Shown here one piece after another: positions 1-8,219 of a stretch of DNA of 21,977 nucleotides. Within the stretch, counting starts at the first letter, position 1. Each line of letters begins with the position of its first letter. The notes below the pieces were generated by a model. The model was not told the DNA's origin. It saw only the letters and a program-made list of their open reading frames with translations, and searched no databases. The DNA lies in NCBI GenBank assembly GCA_017936125.1, contig JAGBGE010000004.1:1-21977 (forward strand), in the 5' to 3' direction. The translations under genes and the position numbers were made by a program. The DNA comes from Clostridia bacterium (GTDB taxonomy: Bacteria; Bacillota_A; Clostridia; Oscillospirales; CAG-272).

Positions 1-542
1 AAGCCGCCGCCGGTGCCGCCAAGGGTGAACGCAGGGCGAAGAACTACGGGGTAGCCGATTCTTGCCGCAACCTCGACAGCCTCCTCGAGCGTGTTGGCAA
101 TATCCGAGGGAATAACCGGCTCACCGATAGACTCGCAAAGCTCCTTGAAAAGCTCTCTGTCCTCTGCTCTCTCGATACTCTCGCTCGAGGTACCGAGAAG
201 CTCGACGCCGCTTTCCTTAAGAATGCCCTTCTTCTCGAGCAGCATAGCCATATTAAGACCTGTCTGACCGCCGATGCCGGGAACTATCGCGTCGGGACGC
301 TCGTATCTGATTATCTTTGCGATATATTCAAGAGTGAGTGGCTCCATATACACCTTGTCTGCTATCGTGGTGTCGGTCATTATGGTAGCAGGGTTGGAGT
401 TGACTAGAATAACCTCGTAGCCCTCCTCCTTGAGCGCAAGACACGCCTGTGTGCCTGCGTAGTCGAACTCCGCCGCCTGACCGATAACGATAGGGCCGGA
501 GCCGATTATCATAACTCTCTTGATATCAGTTCTCTTTGCCAT
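1..542 (-). CDS. carB: Carbamoyl-phosphate synthase large subunit, N-terminal part (cut by left edge)
   Basis: CarB makes carbamoyl phosphate from ammonia (delivered by the CarA glutaminase), bicarbonate and two ATP, feeding pyrimidine and arginine synthesis in the cytoplasm. Only the first 180 residues of a protein that is normally about 1,070 residues are present. Family hallmarks seen are [17 protein letters not shown] near residues 14-30, [10 protein letters not shown] at 48-57, GGQTGLN at 91-97, and the beginning of the first ATP-grasp domain, which leaves the window at a glycine-rich loop (LGGTGGG) near residue 180. The ATG at 540-542 is preceded by a strong GGAGG site. The gene starts 22 bases after the pyrC stop, so the two are almost certainly cotranscribed. 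carA is not between them. Confidence 0.97.
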   Translation of the reverse strand, partial: MAKRTDIKRVMIIGSGPIVIGQAAEFDYAGTQACLALKEEGYEVILVNSNPATIMTDTTIADKVYMEPLTLEYIAKIIRYERPDAIVPGIGGQTGLNMAMLLEKKGILKESGVELLGTSSESIERAEDRELFKELCESIGEPVIPSDIANTLEEAVEVAARIGYPVVLRPAFTLGGTGGG

Positions 543-564
543 TTTTTATTTCCTCCGAATAATA

Positions 565-1809
565 TTAACCAAGATTTTCATAGACCGCCTTGCCGTCGTA
601 GACGGTGAGCAGGCATTTTCCAAACACTCGAGCGTCACGGAAGGGAGTTGCGCGTCCCTTACTCAAAAACTCGTCGGGACTTACAGTATATTCTTCCCCA
701 ATGTCAAAGACTGTAAAGCCGCAATCGGAAGAAATGCCGAATCTTTCTCTCGGATTCTCCGACATTAGCTTCACCAAATCGGGAAGGCTCATTTTTCCCG
801 TGCGAACGAGCGCAGTATACAGCGTCGCAAACGCAGTTTCTATTCCCACAACTCCCATCGCGCTGCCCGAGAGTCCCTTTGACTTCTCCTCTGCCGAGTG
901 AGGCGCGTGGTCGGTGGCTATCATATCTATCGTGCCGTCGAGTATACCCTCGAGGATTGCCTCTCTGTCAGCGGGCGAGCGAAGCGGCGGATTCATCTTG
1001 AAGCGTCCGTCCTCCTGCAAGTCAGAGTCGTCAAGAAGTATATAATGCGGTCCCGTTTCGCAGGTGACGTCGACACCGCGAGCCTTTGCCCGACGAATGA
1101 TTTCTACACTTTCCTTTGTTGAAATATGGCAAACGTGGTAGGGACAGCCGACGCTCTCGGCAAGCCTTATATCCCTCTCTATCGGACCCCATTCGCTCTC
1201 GGAACAGATTCCCTTGTGACCGTGCGCTCTCGCGTACTCGCCGTCGTGGATATAGCCGCCGTGAAGCAGCGAATTGTCCTCGCAGTGCGCGACTATCATT
1301 TTGCCGAGCGCCTTGGCTCTTTCCATAGCCTCGCGCATCATTTCCTCGCTCTGCACGCCCTTGCCGTCGTCGGAGAAGGCAATAGCGTCATCAGCCATAT
1401 CCTCCATATCCGATAGCTCAAATCCAAGCTCACGCTTTGTAATGGTCGCATAAGGGTAAACCGCTATGCAGGCGTCACGCCTGATTATATCAAGCTGGAC
1501 GTCAAGATTCTCGCGAGAGTCGGGAGTCGGGGCAAGGTTCGGCATAGAGCAAACCGCCGTATAACCGCCGCGCGCAGAGGCGCGAGTGCCGCTTGCAATA
1601 GTCTCTTTATAAGAAAAACCCGGCTCTCTGAGATGAACGTGAACATCACAGAAACCGGGAAGAATAACAGTATTATCAAAAATGCAAGAGGGGGCAAAAA
1701 GGGATACATCACCCTCAAAAGCGGAAAGAGAAGCACCGTCAAAAAGCATATCGCGCTGATGCATAGTGCCATTTTCATAAACCTGTGCTCCACGGAATAA
1801 TGCCTTCAT
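565..1809 (-). CDS. pyrC: Dihydroorotase
   Basis: Dihydroorotase is a zinc amidohydrolase that cyclises N-carbamoyl-aspartate to dihydroorotate, the third step of UMP synthesis. At 414 residues it is close to the usual 420-430 of the class I bacterial enzyme. Visible motifs are the metal-binding DVHVHLREPG (His57, His59), GGYTAVCSMPN, the His-containing MIVAHCEDN and CPYHVCHIST segments, and the catalytic ATDHAPHS near the C-terminus. The ATG at 1807-1809 follows an AGGAG site about 8 bases upstream. A promoter 30-60 bases upstream gives a leader far too short for a PyrR attenuator. It is the first gene of a pyrC-carB unit, which fits a pyrimidine operon. Confidence 0.97.
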   Translation of the reverse strand: MKALFRGAQVYENGTMHQRDMLFDGASLSAFEGDVSLFAPSCIFDNTVILPGFCDVHVHLREPGFSYKETIASGTRASARGGYTAVCSMPNLAPTPDSRENLDVQLDIIRRDACIAVYPYATITKRELGFELSDMEDMADDAIAFSDDGKGVQSEEMMREAMERAKALGKMIVAHCEDNSLLHGGYIHDGEYARAHGHKGICSESEWGPIERDIRLAESVGCPYHVCHISTKESVEIIRRAKARGVDVTCETGPHYILLDDSDLQEDGRFKMNPPLRSPADREAILEGILDGTIDMIATDHAPHSAEEKSKGLSGSAMGVVGIETAFATLYTALVRTGKMSLPDLVKLMSENPRERFGISSDCGFTVFDIGEEYTVSPDEFLSKGRATPFRDARVFGKCLLTVYDGKAVYENLG

Positions 1810-1837
1810 AATTTTCTCCTAATTTTTTATTTTAGAT

Positions 1838-1866
1838 ATTATATCATAATATAAAATTAAAGTCAA
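1838..1866 (-). promoter_or_regulatory. Sigma-A promoter of pyrC-carB
   Basis: Read on the minus strand, TTGACT (1861-1866), a 17-base spacer, then TATAAT (1838-1843). The implied start leaves a leader of roughly 20-25 nt before pyrC, with room for the ribosome binding site and nothing else. Confidence 0.85.
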
Positions 1867-1882
1867 TAGAAAAATCAAAGAA

Positions 1883-1904
1883 AAATCTCCCCGAAGGGAG
1901 ATTT
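1883..1904 (-). terminator. Terminator of the ABC transporter unit, UUCG tetraloop
   Basis: A perfect 9-bp stem (AAATCTCCC with GGGAGATTT) is closed by a C(UUCG)G tetraloop on the minus strand and followed by the T-rich run TTCTTTGATTTT. It starts 6 bases after the ABC stop codon and ends just before the pyrC -35, cleanly separating the two units. Confidence 0.88.
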
Positions 1905-1909
1905 ATTCT

Positions 1910-4573
1910 TTATTCTGTACGAAGCGCTACAACAGGGTCCTTCTTTGCCGCGCTCTTTGCGGGTGCGAGACCCGAAATAAGCGTCAAGCCTATGCTGAGG
2001 CACACGAGGAATACAGCGTTGCCGGCGGGAAGCGCAGCAATATTCGGATAACCGATGAGGGGCGTGAGAATCACGTTCACCAAAGCGGAAATCAGATATG
2101 TCGCGCCGATACCGATAAGACCTGCGATAAGTCCGATGATAAACGTTTCAGCAATAAAGAGGTTGCTGACGTCGCGCTTTCTACCGCCGAGCGAGCGTAT
2201 TACGCCTATCTCCTTGATTCTCTCAACCACAGATACGTAGGTGATAATACCAATCATAACCGTCGATACCACAAGAGATACCGAGGTGAATGCGATAAGA
2301 GCGTAGGAAATAATATCTATCATCGTATTTATCATACGAATAACAAGCTCGAGAGTATCGGTGTAGGTGATTTTATCGTTTTCCTTGTTCCAATCGTCGA
2401 GATAGCCTGTGACAAGGTCCTTGTCGTCGAAGGAAACGGGATAAATCCTCACGCTGCTTGCGAGCGAATTACCACCGAGAGTACGGATAAAGCGCTCCTT
2501 GGTTGCCTCGTGGTCGAAGCCGTTGCCGCCACTCATACCGCCGCCGGAAATAGAGGGACCTACTGCTCCGTATGCAGTTTTCGGCTCGTTTTCGCCGTAG
2601 GAATACTCGTAGGTATAGCTTATATAATACTTAGCCGCAGCCGCCTGAGTCGTATCACTCTCGTCTATTGAGTTGATGTACTCAAATATCTCGGAGTCCT
2701 TATTTGCCTCAAGCATATAATCGGTAAAGCTCTTGGTGTAATATATTCCCGAGGAGAGCGAGCCGAAGCTGACGGTGTCTTTGGGCGTGAGTATGCCGAC
2801 TACGGTAAGCTCCTTGCCGAGAGAAGAATCAAACTCTGCGGAATAGGGGCTATACTTATAAGTTATTTCCGTTTCGTTAGTTGCGGGATTTGTAAATTCA
2901 GTCTTTTGGAATACGGTATTGTTGGGATACCAGACGAGAGTCTTACCAAGAAGCTCGTCGTAGGAGAAATACTCCTTATAAACCGCTTCATTATAGATAG
3001 GATTGCCTTCCTCGTCCTTCTGAGTCGCCTTGTTGACAGCCTCAAGGAATTCCTCCTGCGTATAGAAGCCAAATCTAGCGAGAAGCAGATCGGAAATCTC
3101 ATCCTCCGAGTTGAGAACAAGCATTATTTCTCCTGCCTCGCTCGCAACCCTGCTTCCCTCTCCCAGCAGATTATACTGCGAGAGGATATAGTCGCTGTTA
3201 TCGGGCATCTCGGCAAACGAGGGGGCGAGCATACCAATATAATCGGCATAATCCTTGAACTCTGTTTCCTTGAGAAGCGAGGTATACATAGAGGTTATCG
3301 CGGTAATAGACATTCCCCTGCCCTCGCTGTCGCTATTCATTTTGAAGTCGGTATAAAGATTATTGTTAAGGTCAATGCCATAGCCGAATATCATCGACTG
3401 ATAGTATTCCTTTGGCATAGCCTTGAGGTAATCTATATATTCCTCTGTTATAACGTTCTCAACCGCGGTGTTCTCACGGGTTTCGTCCATTTTGGCAATA
3501 TACTCAACGAGCGAGGAGATATAAACCTTATCCTTCAGCTTTTCGGGCAACGCCTCGTTAATCTCGTTGTTCATCATATCCGAGAGGGATGAGAAATCGT
3601 ATGCCGATTCGGTTATCGTAATCGGGTTACCCGAGAGCATATCGTCCTGCATTGAAGCGATATATCCCTTGATACCGCCCGAGAAGGCAAGCACGAGTGC
3701 AATACCTATTATACCTATCGAGCCGGCGAAGCCGACCATAGCGGTTCTGCCCTTCTTGGATATAAGGTTCCTTGCGGAAAGACGAAAGGCGGTAAAGAGC
3801 GACATCTTCGCCTTTTCCTTTTTCTTACCCTTTACGCCTTGCTCCTCTGCGACCGCCTTTTCTTCCTCAGCCTTGGCAGTAGCGTATTCCTCATCGCTCA
3901 CAGGATTCGAGTCCTCGATTATATTACCGTCGAGAAGTCTGACTATTCTTGACGAATACTGCTCGGCAAGCTCGGGATTGTGCGTTACCATTATAACGAG
4001 TCGCTCGCCCGCTATCTCACGGATAAGCTCCATTATCTGCACGCTGGTTACGGTGTCAAGAGCACCCGTAGGCTCGTCGGCAAGCAGAATTTCAGGCTCG
4101 TTGACAAGCGCTCTCGCAATAGCTACTCTCTGACACTGACCGCCGGAGAGCTGATTAGGCTTTTTATAATATTGGTCGGAGAGCCCAACCTTGTCAAGCG
4201 CCGCCTTCGCGCGTCTTACTCGCTCTTCCTTATCAATTCCCGCGATAGTGAGCGCAAGCTCAACGTTGCCAAGCACCGTCTGGTGAGGAATAAGGTTGTA
4301 GCTTTGGAAGATGAAGCCGATACGGTGATTTCTGTAAACGTCCCAATCTCTGTCACGGTAGAGGCCGGTGCTTCTGCCGTTGATGATAAGGTCGCCCGAG
4401 GTATATCTATCAAGTCCGCCGATGATGTTAAGAAGCGTGGTCTTTCCACAGCCCGATGGGCCAAGCACGGAAACAAATTCCTTGTCACGAAAGACGATGT
4501 CAACGCCCTTCAAGGCATTAACCGTTTCCGACGAGGTTATGTAGTCCTTTTTGATATTGCGAAGCTCTAACAT
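1910..4573 (-). CDS. ABC transporter, ATPase fused to FtsX-type permease (MacB/antimicrobial-peptide type)
   Basis: This is a single 887-residue chain. Residues 1-230 are a MacB/LolD-class nucleotide-binding domain with Walker A GPSGCGKTT (38-46), Q-loop Gln90, signature LSGGQ (142-146), Walker B ILLADEP (162-168) and H-loop His198. A charged Ala/Glu/Lys linker (230-258) leads to a first membrane segment near 280-300. Then come about 440 mostly extracytoplasmic residues with a Gly-rich loop (GGGMSGGNG). Three C-terminal helices (about 756-780, 805-835, 852-868) with the ERIKEIGVIRSLGG motif mark the FtsX/MacB permease fold. Such proteins act as dimers in mechanotransmission or in export of peptides or lipids; the substrate cannot be read from sequence. 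It lies 102 bases downstream of the MATE gene. No bceRS-like sensor system is adjacent. Confidence 0.93.
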   Translation of the reverse strand: MLELRNIKKDYITSSETVNALKGVDIVFRDKEFVSVLGPSGCGKTTLLNIIGGLDRYTSGDLIINGRSTGLYRDRDWDVYRNHRIGFIFQSYNLIPHQTVLGNVELALTIAGIDKEERVRRAKAALDKVGLSDQYYKKPNQLSGGQCQRVAIARALVNEPEILLADEPTGALDTVTSVQIMELIREIAGERLVIMVTHNPELAEQYSSRIVRLLDGNIIEDSNPVSDEEYATAKAEEEKAVAEEQGVKGKKKEKAKMSLFTAFRLSARNLISKKGRTAMVGFAGSIGIIGIALVLAFSGGIKGYIASMQDDMLSGNPITITESAYDFSSLSDMMNNEINEALPEKLKDKVYISSLVEYIAKMDETRENTAVENVITEEYIDYLKAMPKEYYQSMIFGYGIDLNNNLYTDFKMNSDSEGRGMSITAITSMYTSLLKETEFKDYADYIGMLAPSFAEMPDNSDYILSQYNLLGEGSRVASEAGEIMLVLNSEDEISDLLLARFGFYTQEEFLEAVNKATQKDEEGNPIYNEAVYKEYFSYDELLGKTLVWYPNNTVFQKTEFTNPATNETEITYKYSPYSAEFDSSLGKELTVVGILTPKDTVSFGSLSSGIYYTKSFTDYMLEANKDSEIFEYINSIDESDTTQAAAAKYYISYTYEYSYGENEPKTAYGAVGPSISGGGMSGGNGFDHEATKERFIRTLGGNSLASSVRIYPVSFDDKDLVTGYLDDWNKENDKITYTDTLELVIRMINTMIDIISYALIAFTSVSLVVSTVMIGIITYVSVVERIKEIGVIRSLGGRKRDVSNLFIAETFIIGLIAGLIGIGATYLISALVNVILTPLIGYPNIAALPAGNAVFLVCLSIGLTLISGLAPAKSAAKKDPVVALRTE

Positions 4574-4610
4574 TCTGTTTTTCCTTTTTTTACCTGAATT
4601 TATATGGCCT

Positions 4611-4616
4611 ATTATA
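4611..4616 (-). promoter_or_regulatory. Possible -10 element before the ABC transporter
   Basis: A perfect TATAAT on the minus strand lies about 40 bases upstream of the ABC start, but no good -35 hexamer sits 16-18 bases further up. No convincing terminator ends the MATE gene in this 102-base gap, so cotranscription with MATE is equally possible. Confidence 0.3.
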
Positions 4617-4675
4617 TACTGATTTTATGAATAAAGTATATACGCATACAAAATTATTTGAAAATACTCGAGGTT

Positions 4676-6058
4676 TTATTCAACCTTTAACTGCTTTATC
4701 CAAATTCCCTTCTTGACTAGAATAAGACCGGCAATTAGCTTCAGGTTATCAACCATAAGCATTATCGGGAAAAGATAGTATATGGAAATATCGGTAAAAT
4801 AAGTGAGAATCAATGCCACGGGCATAACCACGGTCCAAGCGTAAACGCTGTCGAAAAGCATAGTAACAATAACCTTACCGCCCGAGCGAATGGTATAATA
4901 GCACGCGGTTGCCAATGCGCCGAACGGCATTGATATACCGAAGCAAATTATCAGATAGGTCGCAAGTCCTCTGACGAGGTCGCTCGTTTCATAGAACATA
5001 GGAACTATCGGGGAGAGCGCAACCTGAACAAGACACATACAGCAGCCTGCAAAGACGGTGAACGCAAGCAGCTTTTTATCGGTATCACGCGCCTCGTCGA
5101 GCTTTCCCGCGCCGAGAAGATTGCCTATCATTATTCCTATGGAATTACTGAGCGCAAAGTATGAAACGCTGAGAAGATTCTGCAAGGTAATAGCAATATT
5201 TATCGCTGCGACAACCTCAAGTCCTCTCGTGGAATAGCATTGATTTCGCATAGTGACGGAGAGTGACCAGAGGCACTCGTTGCAGAGAATGGGGAGTCCC
5301 TTGATAGCTATCTGCTTTGCCAGCTCCTTCGGCACCTTGAACGAGCGGAAAACGCCGACTGCAAACGGGCATTTCTTCGAGTTCGTATGAGTCCATATAA
5401 CGAGAATCAAAAGCTCGGCAAATCTCGAAAGCGAGGTAGCGATAGCCGCGCCGACAACGCCCAAGGCAGGGAAGCCGAAAAGACCGAATATAAGAAGTCC
5501 GTTGAACACAAAGTTTGTAGCGACAGCCACGACACTCGAAATCATAGGAACAACAGTCTGCCCGGTCTCGCGAAGCGTGGACGCATAGACCTGCGAGATA
5601 GCGTAAGGAATAAGTCCTATTATTATGTAAACGAGATACTCCTTGCCTGCTTTGAGAGTCAGCTCAAGATCGCCCTCGCTGCCCTCGTGCAAGAACATCG
5701 AAATAAGCGAGTCACCGAAGAAGGTGAAAATTCCAACTCCGAGAAGCCCGATTACAGCGCAAATTATAAATTTAGCGCGCATAGTATTACGCACACCCTC
5801 GTTATCGCCTCTGCCGTTATACTGCGCGGTGAAGATACCCGCTGCGGAAATCGCGCCGAATACGGCAAGATTGAACACAAACATAAATTGGTTCACGATA
5901 GCAACGCCCGACATCAGCTCTGTGCCAAGCGAGCCAACCATAAGGTTATCGAGCAGGTTGACGAGATTCGTCACCGTGTTTTGTATTATTATAGGAATAG
6001 CTATTCTCAGCGTTCTTGCGTAAAACGCCTTGTCGCCTATAAGTTCCTTTAGCTTCAT
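4676..6058 (-). CDS. MATE-family multidrug/metabolite efflux transporter
   Basis: MATE proteins are cation-coupled antiporters with 12 membrane helices in two six-helix halves. This 460-residue protein has the usual length. It opens with RIAIPIIIQNTVTNLVNLLDN, the first-helix pattern of the family (residues about 18-38), and continues with regularly spaced hydrophobic segments to a short charged tail (KKGIWIKQLKVE). Gly/Ala/Pro-rich helix ends such as GNLLGAGKLDEA, in the second half, match the repeated MATE half-motif. The ATG follows a GAGAGG site and a strong promoter. The downstream ABC exporter may form a transport unit with it. The substrate is not predictable. Confidence 0.93.
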   Translation of the reverse strand: MKLKELIGDKAFYARTLRIAIPIIIQNTVTNLVNLLDNLMVGSLGTELMSGVAIVNQFMFVFNLAVFGAISAAGIFTAQYNGRGDNEGVRNTMRAKFIICAVIGLLGVGIFTFFGDSLISMFLHEGSEGDLELTLKAGKEYLVYIIIGLIPYAISQVYASTLRETGQTVVPMISSVVAVATNFVFNGLLIFGLFGFPALGVVGAAIATSLSRFAELLILVIWTHTNSKKCPFAVGVFRSFKVPKELAKQIAIKGLPILCNECLWSLSVTMRNQCYSTRGLEVVAAINIAITLQNLLSVSYFALSNSIGIMIGNLLGAGKLDEARDTDKKLLAFTVFAGCCMCLVQVALSPIVPMFYETSDLVRGLATYLIICFGISMPFGALATACYYTIRSGGKVIVTMLFDSVYAWTVVMPVALILTYFTDISIYYLFPIMLMVDNLKLIAGLILVKKGIWIKQLKVE

Positions 6059-6089
6059 TTTTTTGCCTCTCTGAATTTATTCAAGCATA

Positions 6090-6118
6090 ATTTTAGCACA
6101 TATTTTCTCTAAATGCAA
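6090..6118 (-). promoter_or_regulatory. Promoter of the MATE gene
   Basis: Minus strand: TTGCAT (6113-6118), a 17-base spacer, TAAAAT (6090-6095). The -10 is about 32 bases upstream of the start codon. Confidence 0.82.
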
Positions 6119-6136
6119 TAGCTTTATAAAAACAAA

Positions 6137-6160
6137 GCGGCAGACTGTAAAATCTGCCGC
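6137..6160 (-). terminator. Terminator of degV
   Basis: An 8-bp GC-rich stem (GCGGCAGA with TCTGCCGC) with an 8-base loop is followed on the minus strand by TTTGTTTTTAT. It lies about 50 bases past the degV stop and upstream of the MATE promoter. Confidence 0.88.
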
Positions 6161-6210
6161 AAGCTTGCTAAAAATGCGCGAATATGTAATGTTTAGTTGT
6201 CAAATTCGGA

Positions 6211-7041
6211 TTATATTTCAAATCCAACGAGCAATCCGCCAGCTTCCGCATAGAAGGAGCAGAGTCCTCTGGTGGTAGAAATTATAACCTTTGCCTCTCT
6301 GTACTTCTCAAGAATTTTCTCCTTGAGCGTTTCCGCAGCAGAGAGATTATCGGCGTGGTGTATTCTGATCTTACCGCCCTTGTAGCCCTCGAGTCCGAGC
6401 CGGTTTACTATATCTGCTATCATGCTTTTAATACCGCGCGACTTGCATATCATCTCAAGCGTGCCTACGTCACTCGCTCTGCCTATCGCGCGAATGCCGA
6501 GAATGCCCGCCATTTTCGCGGCGAGGTGGCTGACTCTGCCGTTGTTGGCAAGGTTGTGCATCGACTCAAGCGCAAATAGAAGTCTGACCTTATCGTGATA
6601 AGCAATAATCTCCGCCTTTACGGTATCAAAATCCTTACCCTCTAATATTAGGTCGCGTAGCTTATAGATAACAAGCGCATTCTCCGCGCCTGTGGAAAGG
6701 CTGTCTATAACGTGTATCTTTCTGTCGGGATGCTCCTCGAGATACATTTTCGCCGCGGTGGCGGCAGAGTTGTAGCTGCCGGAAAGTCCTGAGGTGATAG
6801 TGATACAGAAAACGTTCTCCGCATCGCCAAAGGCGCGCAGATATTCCTCGCTGTTGGGACATGAGGAGTGTGACTTACCCTTATACTTTTTGAGATCAGA
6901 GAGCATACCGATAACGTCAAGCTCTGCGTTGTCCACATACTCTCTTTCGGTAGTGTTAATTTTAAGCGGAACACTCTCAAAGGCTACGCCGTCAAGAGTA
7001 GTGAGATCTGCTGAGGAATCGGTTACTATCTTAAAGCTCAT
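6211..7041 (-). CDS. DegV family lipid-binding protein
   Basis: DegV proteins hold a single fatty acid between two alpha/beta domains. In Gram-positive bacteria the FakB members present fatty acids to the kinase FakA for entry into phospholipid. Seen here: the N-terminal KIVTDSSADL, the ligand-binding SGLSGSYNSA segment, and ESMHNLANNGRVSHLAAKMAG followed by GILGIRAI, which is the usual link between the two domains. I place the start at the ATG ending at 7041 (276 residues). It has an AAAGGA site at the right distance, and the frame upstream of it (back to 7083) runs into the promoter -10. No fakA is adjacent, so whether it is a true FakB is unknown. It is transcribed alone between its own promoter and terminator. 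Confidence 0.93.
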   Translation of the reverse strand: MSFKIVTDSSADLTTLDGVAFESVPLKINTTEREYVDNAELDVIGMLSDLKKYKGKSHSSCPNSEEYLRAFGDAENVFCITITSGLSGSYNSAATAAKMYLEEHPDRKIHVIDSLSTGAENALVIYKLRDLILEGKDFDTVKAEIIAYHDKVRLLFALESMHNLANNGRVSHLAAKMAGILGIRAIGRASDVGTLEMICKSRGIKSMIADIVNRLGLEGYKGGKIRIHHADNLSAAETLKEKILEKYREAKVIISTTRGLCSFYAEAGGLLVGFEI

Positions 7042-7073
7042 AGTATTTTTTCCTTTTCTTTTGTAGTAATTAT

Positions 7074-7102
7074 ATTGTAACATAATTAACAGAAAAAGTC
7101 AA
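7074..7102 (-). promoter_or_regulatory. Promoter of degV
   Basis: Minus strand: TTGACT (7097-7102), a 17-base spacer, TACAAT (7074-7079). It decides the degV start: a start codon at 7083 would lie inside the promoter. Confidence 0.85.
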
Positions 7103-7124
7103 GGTGTAAACGATTTTTAACTAT

Positions 7125-7148
7125 TTAATCAAAAAGTTAATCAAAAAG
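7125..7148. repeat. 12-bp tandem duplication across the cysK stop codon
   Basis: Two perfect adjacent copies of TTAATCAAAAAG occur (7125-7136 and 7137-7148). On the minus strand each copy reads Leu-Phe-Asp-stop in the cysK frame, so the last three codons and the stop are present twice. The first copy met by the ribosome (7137-7148) ends the protein. The second is untranslated and acts only as a back-up stop. Confidence 0.9.
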
Positions 7149-8063
7149 CGAGGTTGAGAGATATCTATCCTGCGTGTCCGGGAAAAGAACTACGATATTT
7201 TTATCTTTATTTTCAGGGCGTGTGGCGACCTTGACTGCTGCGTGCATAGCCGCGCCCGAGGAAATTCCGACGCGAACGCCGTCGCATTCCGCGAGCATAT
7301 GCACCGCCGCATATGCCTCATCTGTCGAAACGGTGATAATTTCATCGTAAATTCGGGTATTCAGTACCTCGGGAACGAAGCCTGCGCCGATTCCCGCAAG
7401 TCCGTGCGCGCCAGCCTTGCCACCCGAGAGAACGGGTGAGTCTGACGGCTCAACGGCAATAATCTTCACATCGGGATTTTTTGACCTCAGATATTCTCCG
7501 ACGCCCGTAATCGTTCCGCCCGTGCCAACGCCTGCGACGAAGATATCCACTTTGCCGTCAGTATCGTTATATATCTCTGGCCCTGTGGTTAAAAGATGCG
7601 CCTCCGCGTTAGCTCTGTTGGTGAACTGACTCGGGATAAAGCTGTTCGGAATTTCTCTCGCAAGCGCCTCTGCCCTGTCTATCGCTCCTTGCATTCCGAG
7701 AGAGGCGTCGGTCAGCTCGACCTGCGCGCCGTAGGAGCGCATCAGTAGAATTCGCTCGCGCGACATATTGCTCGGCATTACGATTATCGCCTCGTAGCCT
7801 CTCACCGTCGCTATCATAGCAATGCCGATACCCGTATTACCGCTGGTAGGCTCGATTATAACCGAGCCCTCTTTGAGAAGCCCCTTTTTCTCTGCGTCGT
7901 CAATCATAGATTTAGCCGCTCTGTCCTTTACGGAGCCGGCGGGATTGAGGTATTCGAGCTTGGCGTAAATTTTCGCCCCGGTGCCAAGTAGCTTCTCGGT
8001 ATTTTTAAGATGTAAAAGAGGAGTATTGCCTATAAGCTCCTCGATATTTTCATATATTCTCAT
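7137..8063 (-). CDS. cysK: Cysteine synthase (O-acetylserine sulfhydrylase)
   Basis: This PLP enzyme makes cysteine from O-acetylserine and sulfide in the cytoplasm. Its 308 residues match the family length. Diagnostic sites are Lys46 in PAGSVKDRAA (Schiff base), SGNTG at 74-78 (substrate loop), the phosphate-binding GTGGT at 180-184, and GISSGAA near 266-272 with the serine facing the pyridine nitrogen. The C-terminus FPDTQDRYLSTSLFD is the usual FPD-x-x-x-RYLST ending. I start at the ATG ending at 8063, which has AAGGGAGAG just upstream; the longer frame back to 8129 would include the promoter. cysE is not in view and no T-box or other riboswitch fits in the short leader. Confidence 0.97.
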   Translation of the reverse strand: MRIYENIEELIGNTPLLHLKNTEKLLGTGAKIYAKLEYLNPAGSVKDRAAKSMIDDAEKKGLLKEGSVIIEPTSGNTGIGIAMIATVRGYEAIIVMPSNMSRERILLMRSYGAQVELTDASLGMQGAIDRAEALAREIPNSFIPSQFTNRANAEAHLLTTGPEIYNDTDGKVDIFVAGVGTGGTITGVGEYLRSKNPDVKIIAVEPSDSPVLSGGKAGAHGLAGIGAGFVPEVLNTRIYDEIITVSTDEAYAAVHMLAECDGVRVGISSGAAMHAAVKVATRPENKDKNIVVLFPDTQDRYLSTSLFD

Positions 8064-8097
8064 ATTTTCTCTCCCTTCTCGGAGTTTCTGTTTTTTT

Positions 8098-8126
8098 ATT
8101 TTACCACAAATTACAGGAAAATGCAA
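8098..8126 (-). promoter_or_regulatory. Promoter of cysK
   Basis: Minus strand: TTGCAT (8121-8126), a 17-base spacer, TAAAAT (8098-8103). It leaves a leader of about 30 nt. It is divergent from the nrdD promoter, about 30 bases away. Confidence 0.82.
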
Positions 8127-8158
8127 CACAGGTATTTTTAATTATATATTATTTTCTC

Positions 8159-8187
8159 TTGACCAATTTTCTACCATATGATATAAT
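8159..8187 (+). promoter_or_regulatory. Promoter of nrdD
   Basis: TTGACC (8159-8164), a 17-base spacer, TATAAT (8182-8187). I do not see a convincing NrdR box pair around it, only AT-rich sequence. Confidence 0.82.
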
Positions 8188-8219
8188 ATATTATAATTTA
8201 TTTTTATGGAGAAACGAAA

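Noticed and set aside
2906..3592. 228-codon plus-strand frame inside the ABC transporter gene
   Set aside because: It is a shadow of the extracytoplasmic domain coding sequence, with no ribosome site and no convergent terminator.
4574..4675. Terminator between the MATE gene and the ABC transporter
   Set aside because: Only a short A/T-flanked CTCGAG palindrome is present, without a stable stem or T-run.
7042..7083. Longer DegV N-terminus starting at 7083
   Set aside because: The added codons cover the -10 element and the ribosome site. The family begins at KIVTDSSADL.
8064..8129. Longer CysK N-terminus starting at 8129
   Set aside because: The added codons cover the cysK promoter. The ATG ending at 8063 has a proper ribosome site and the normal MRIYENIEELIGNTP start.
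8131..8219. NrdR box upstream of nrdD
   Set aside because: There is only AT-rich palindromic noise around the promoter; no pair of ACA...TGT-type boxes at helical spacing.
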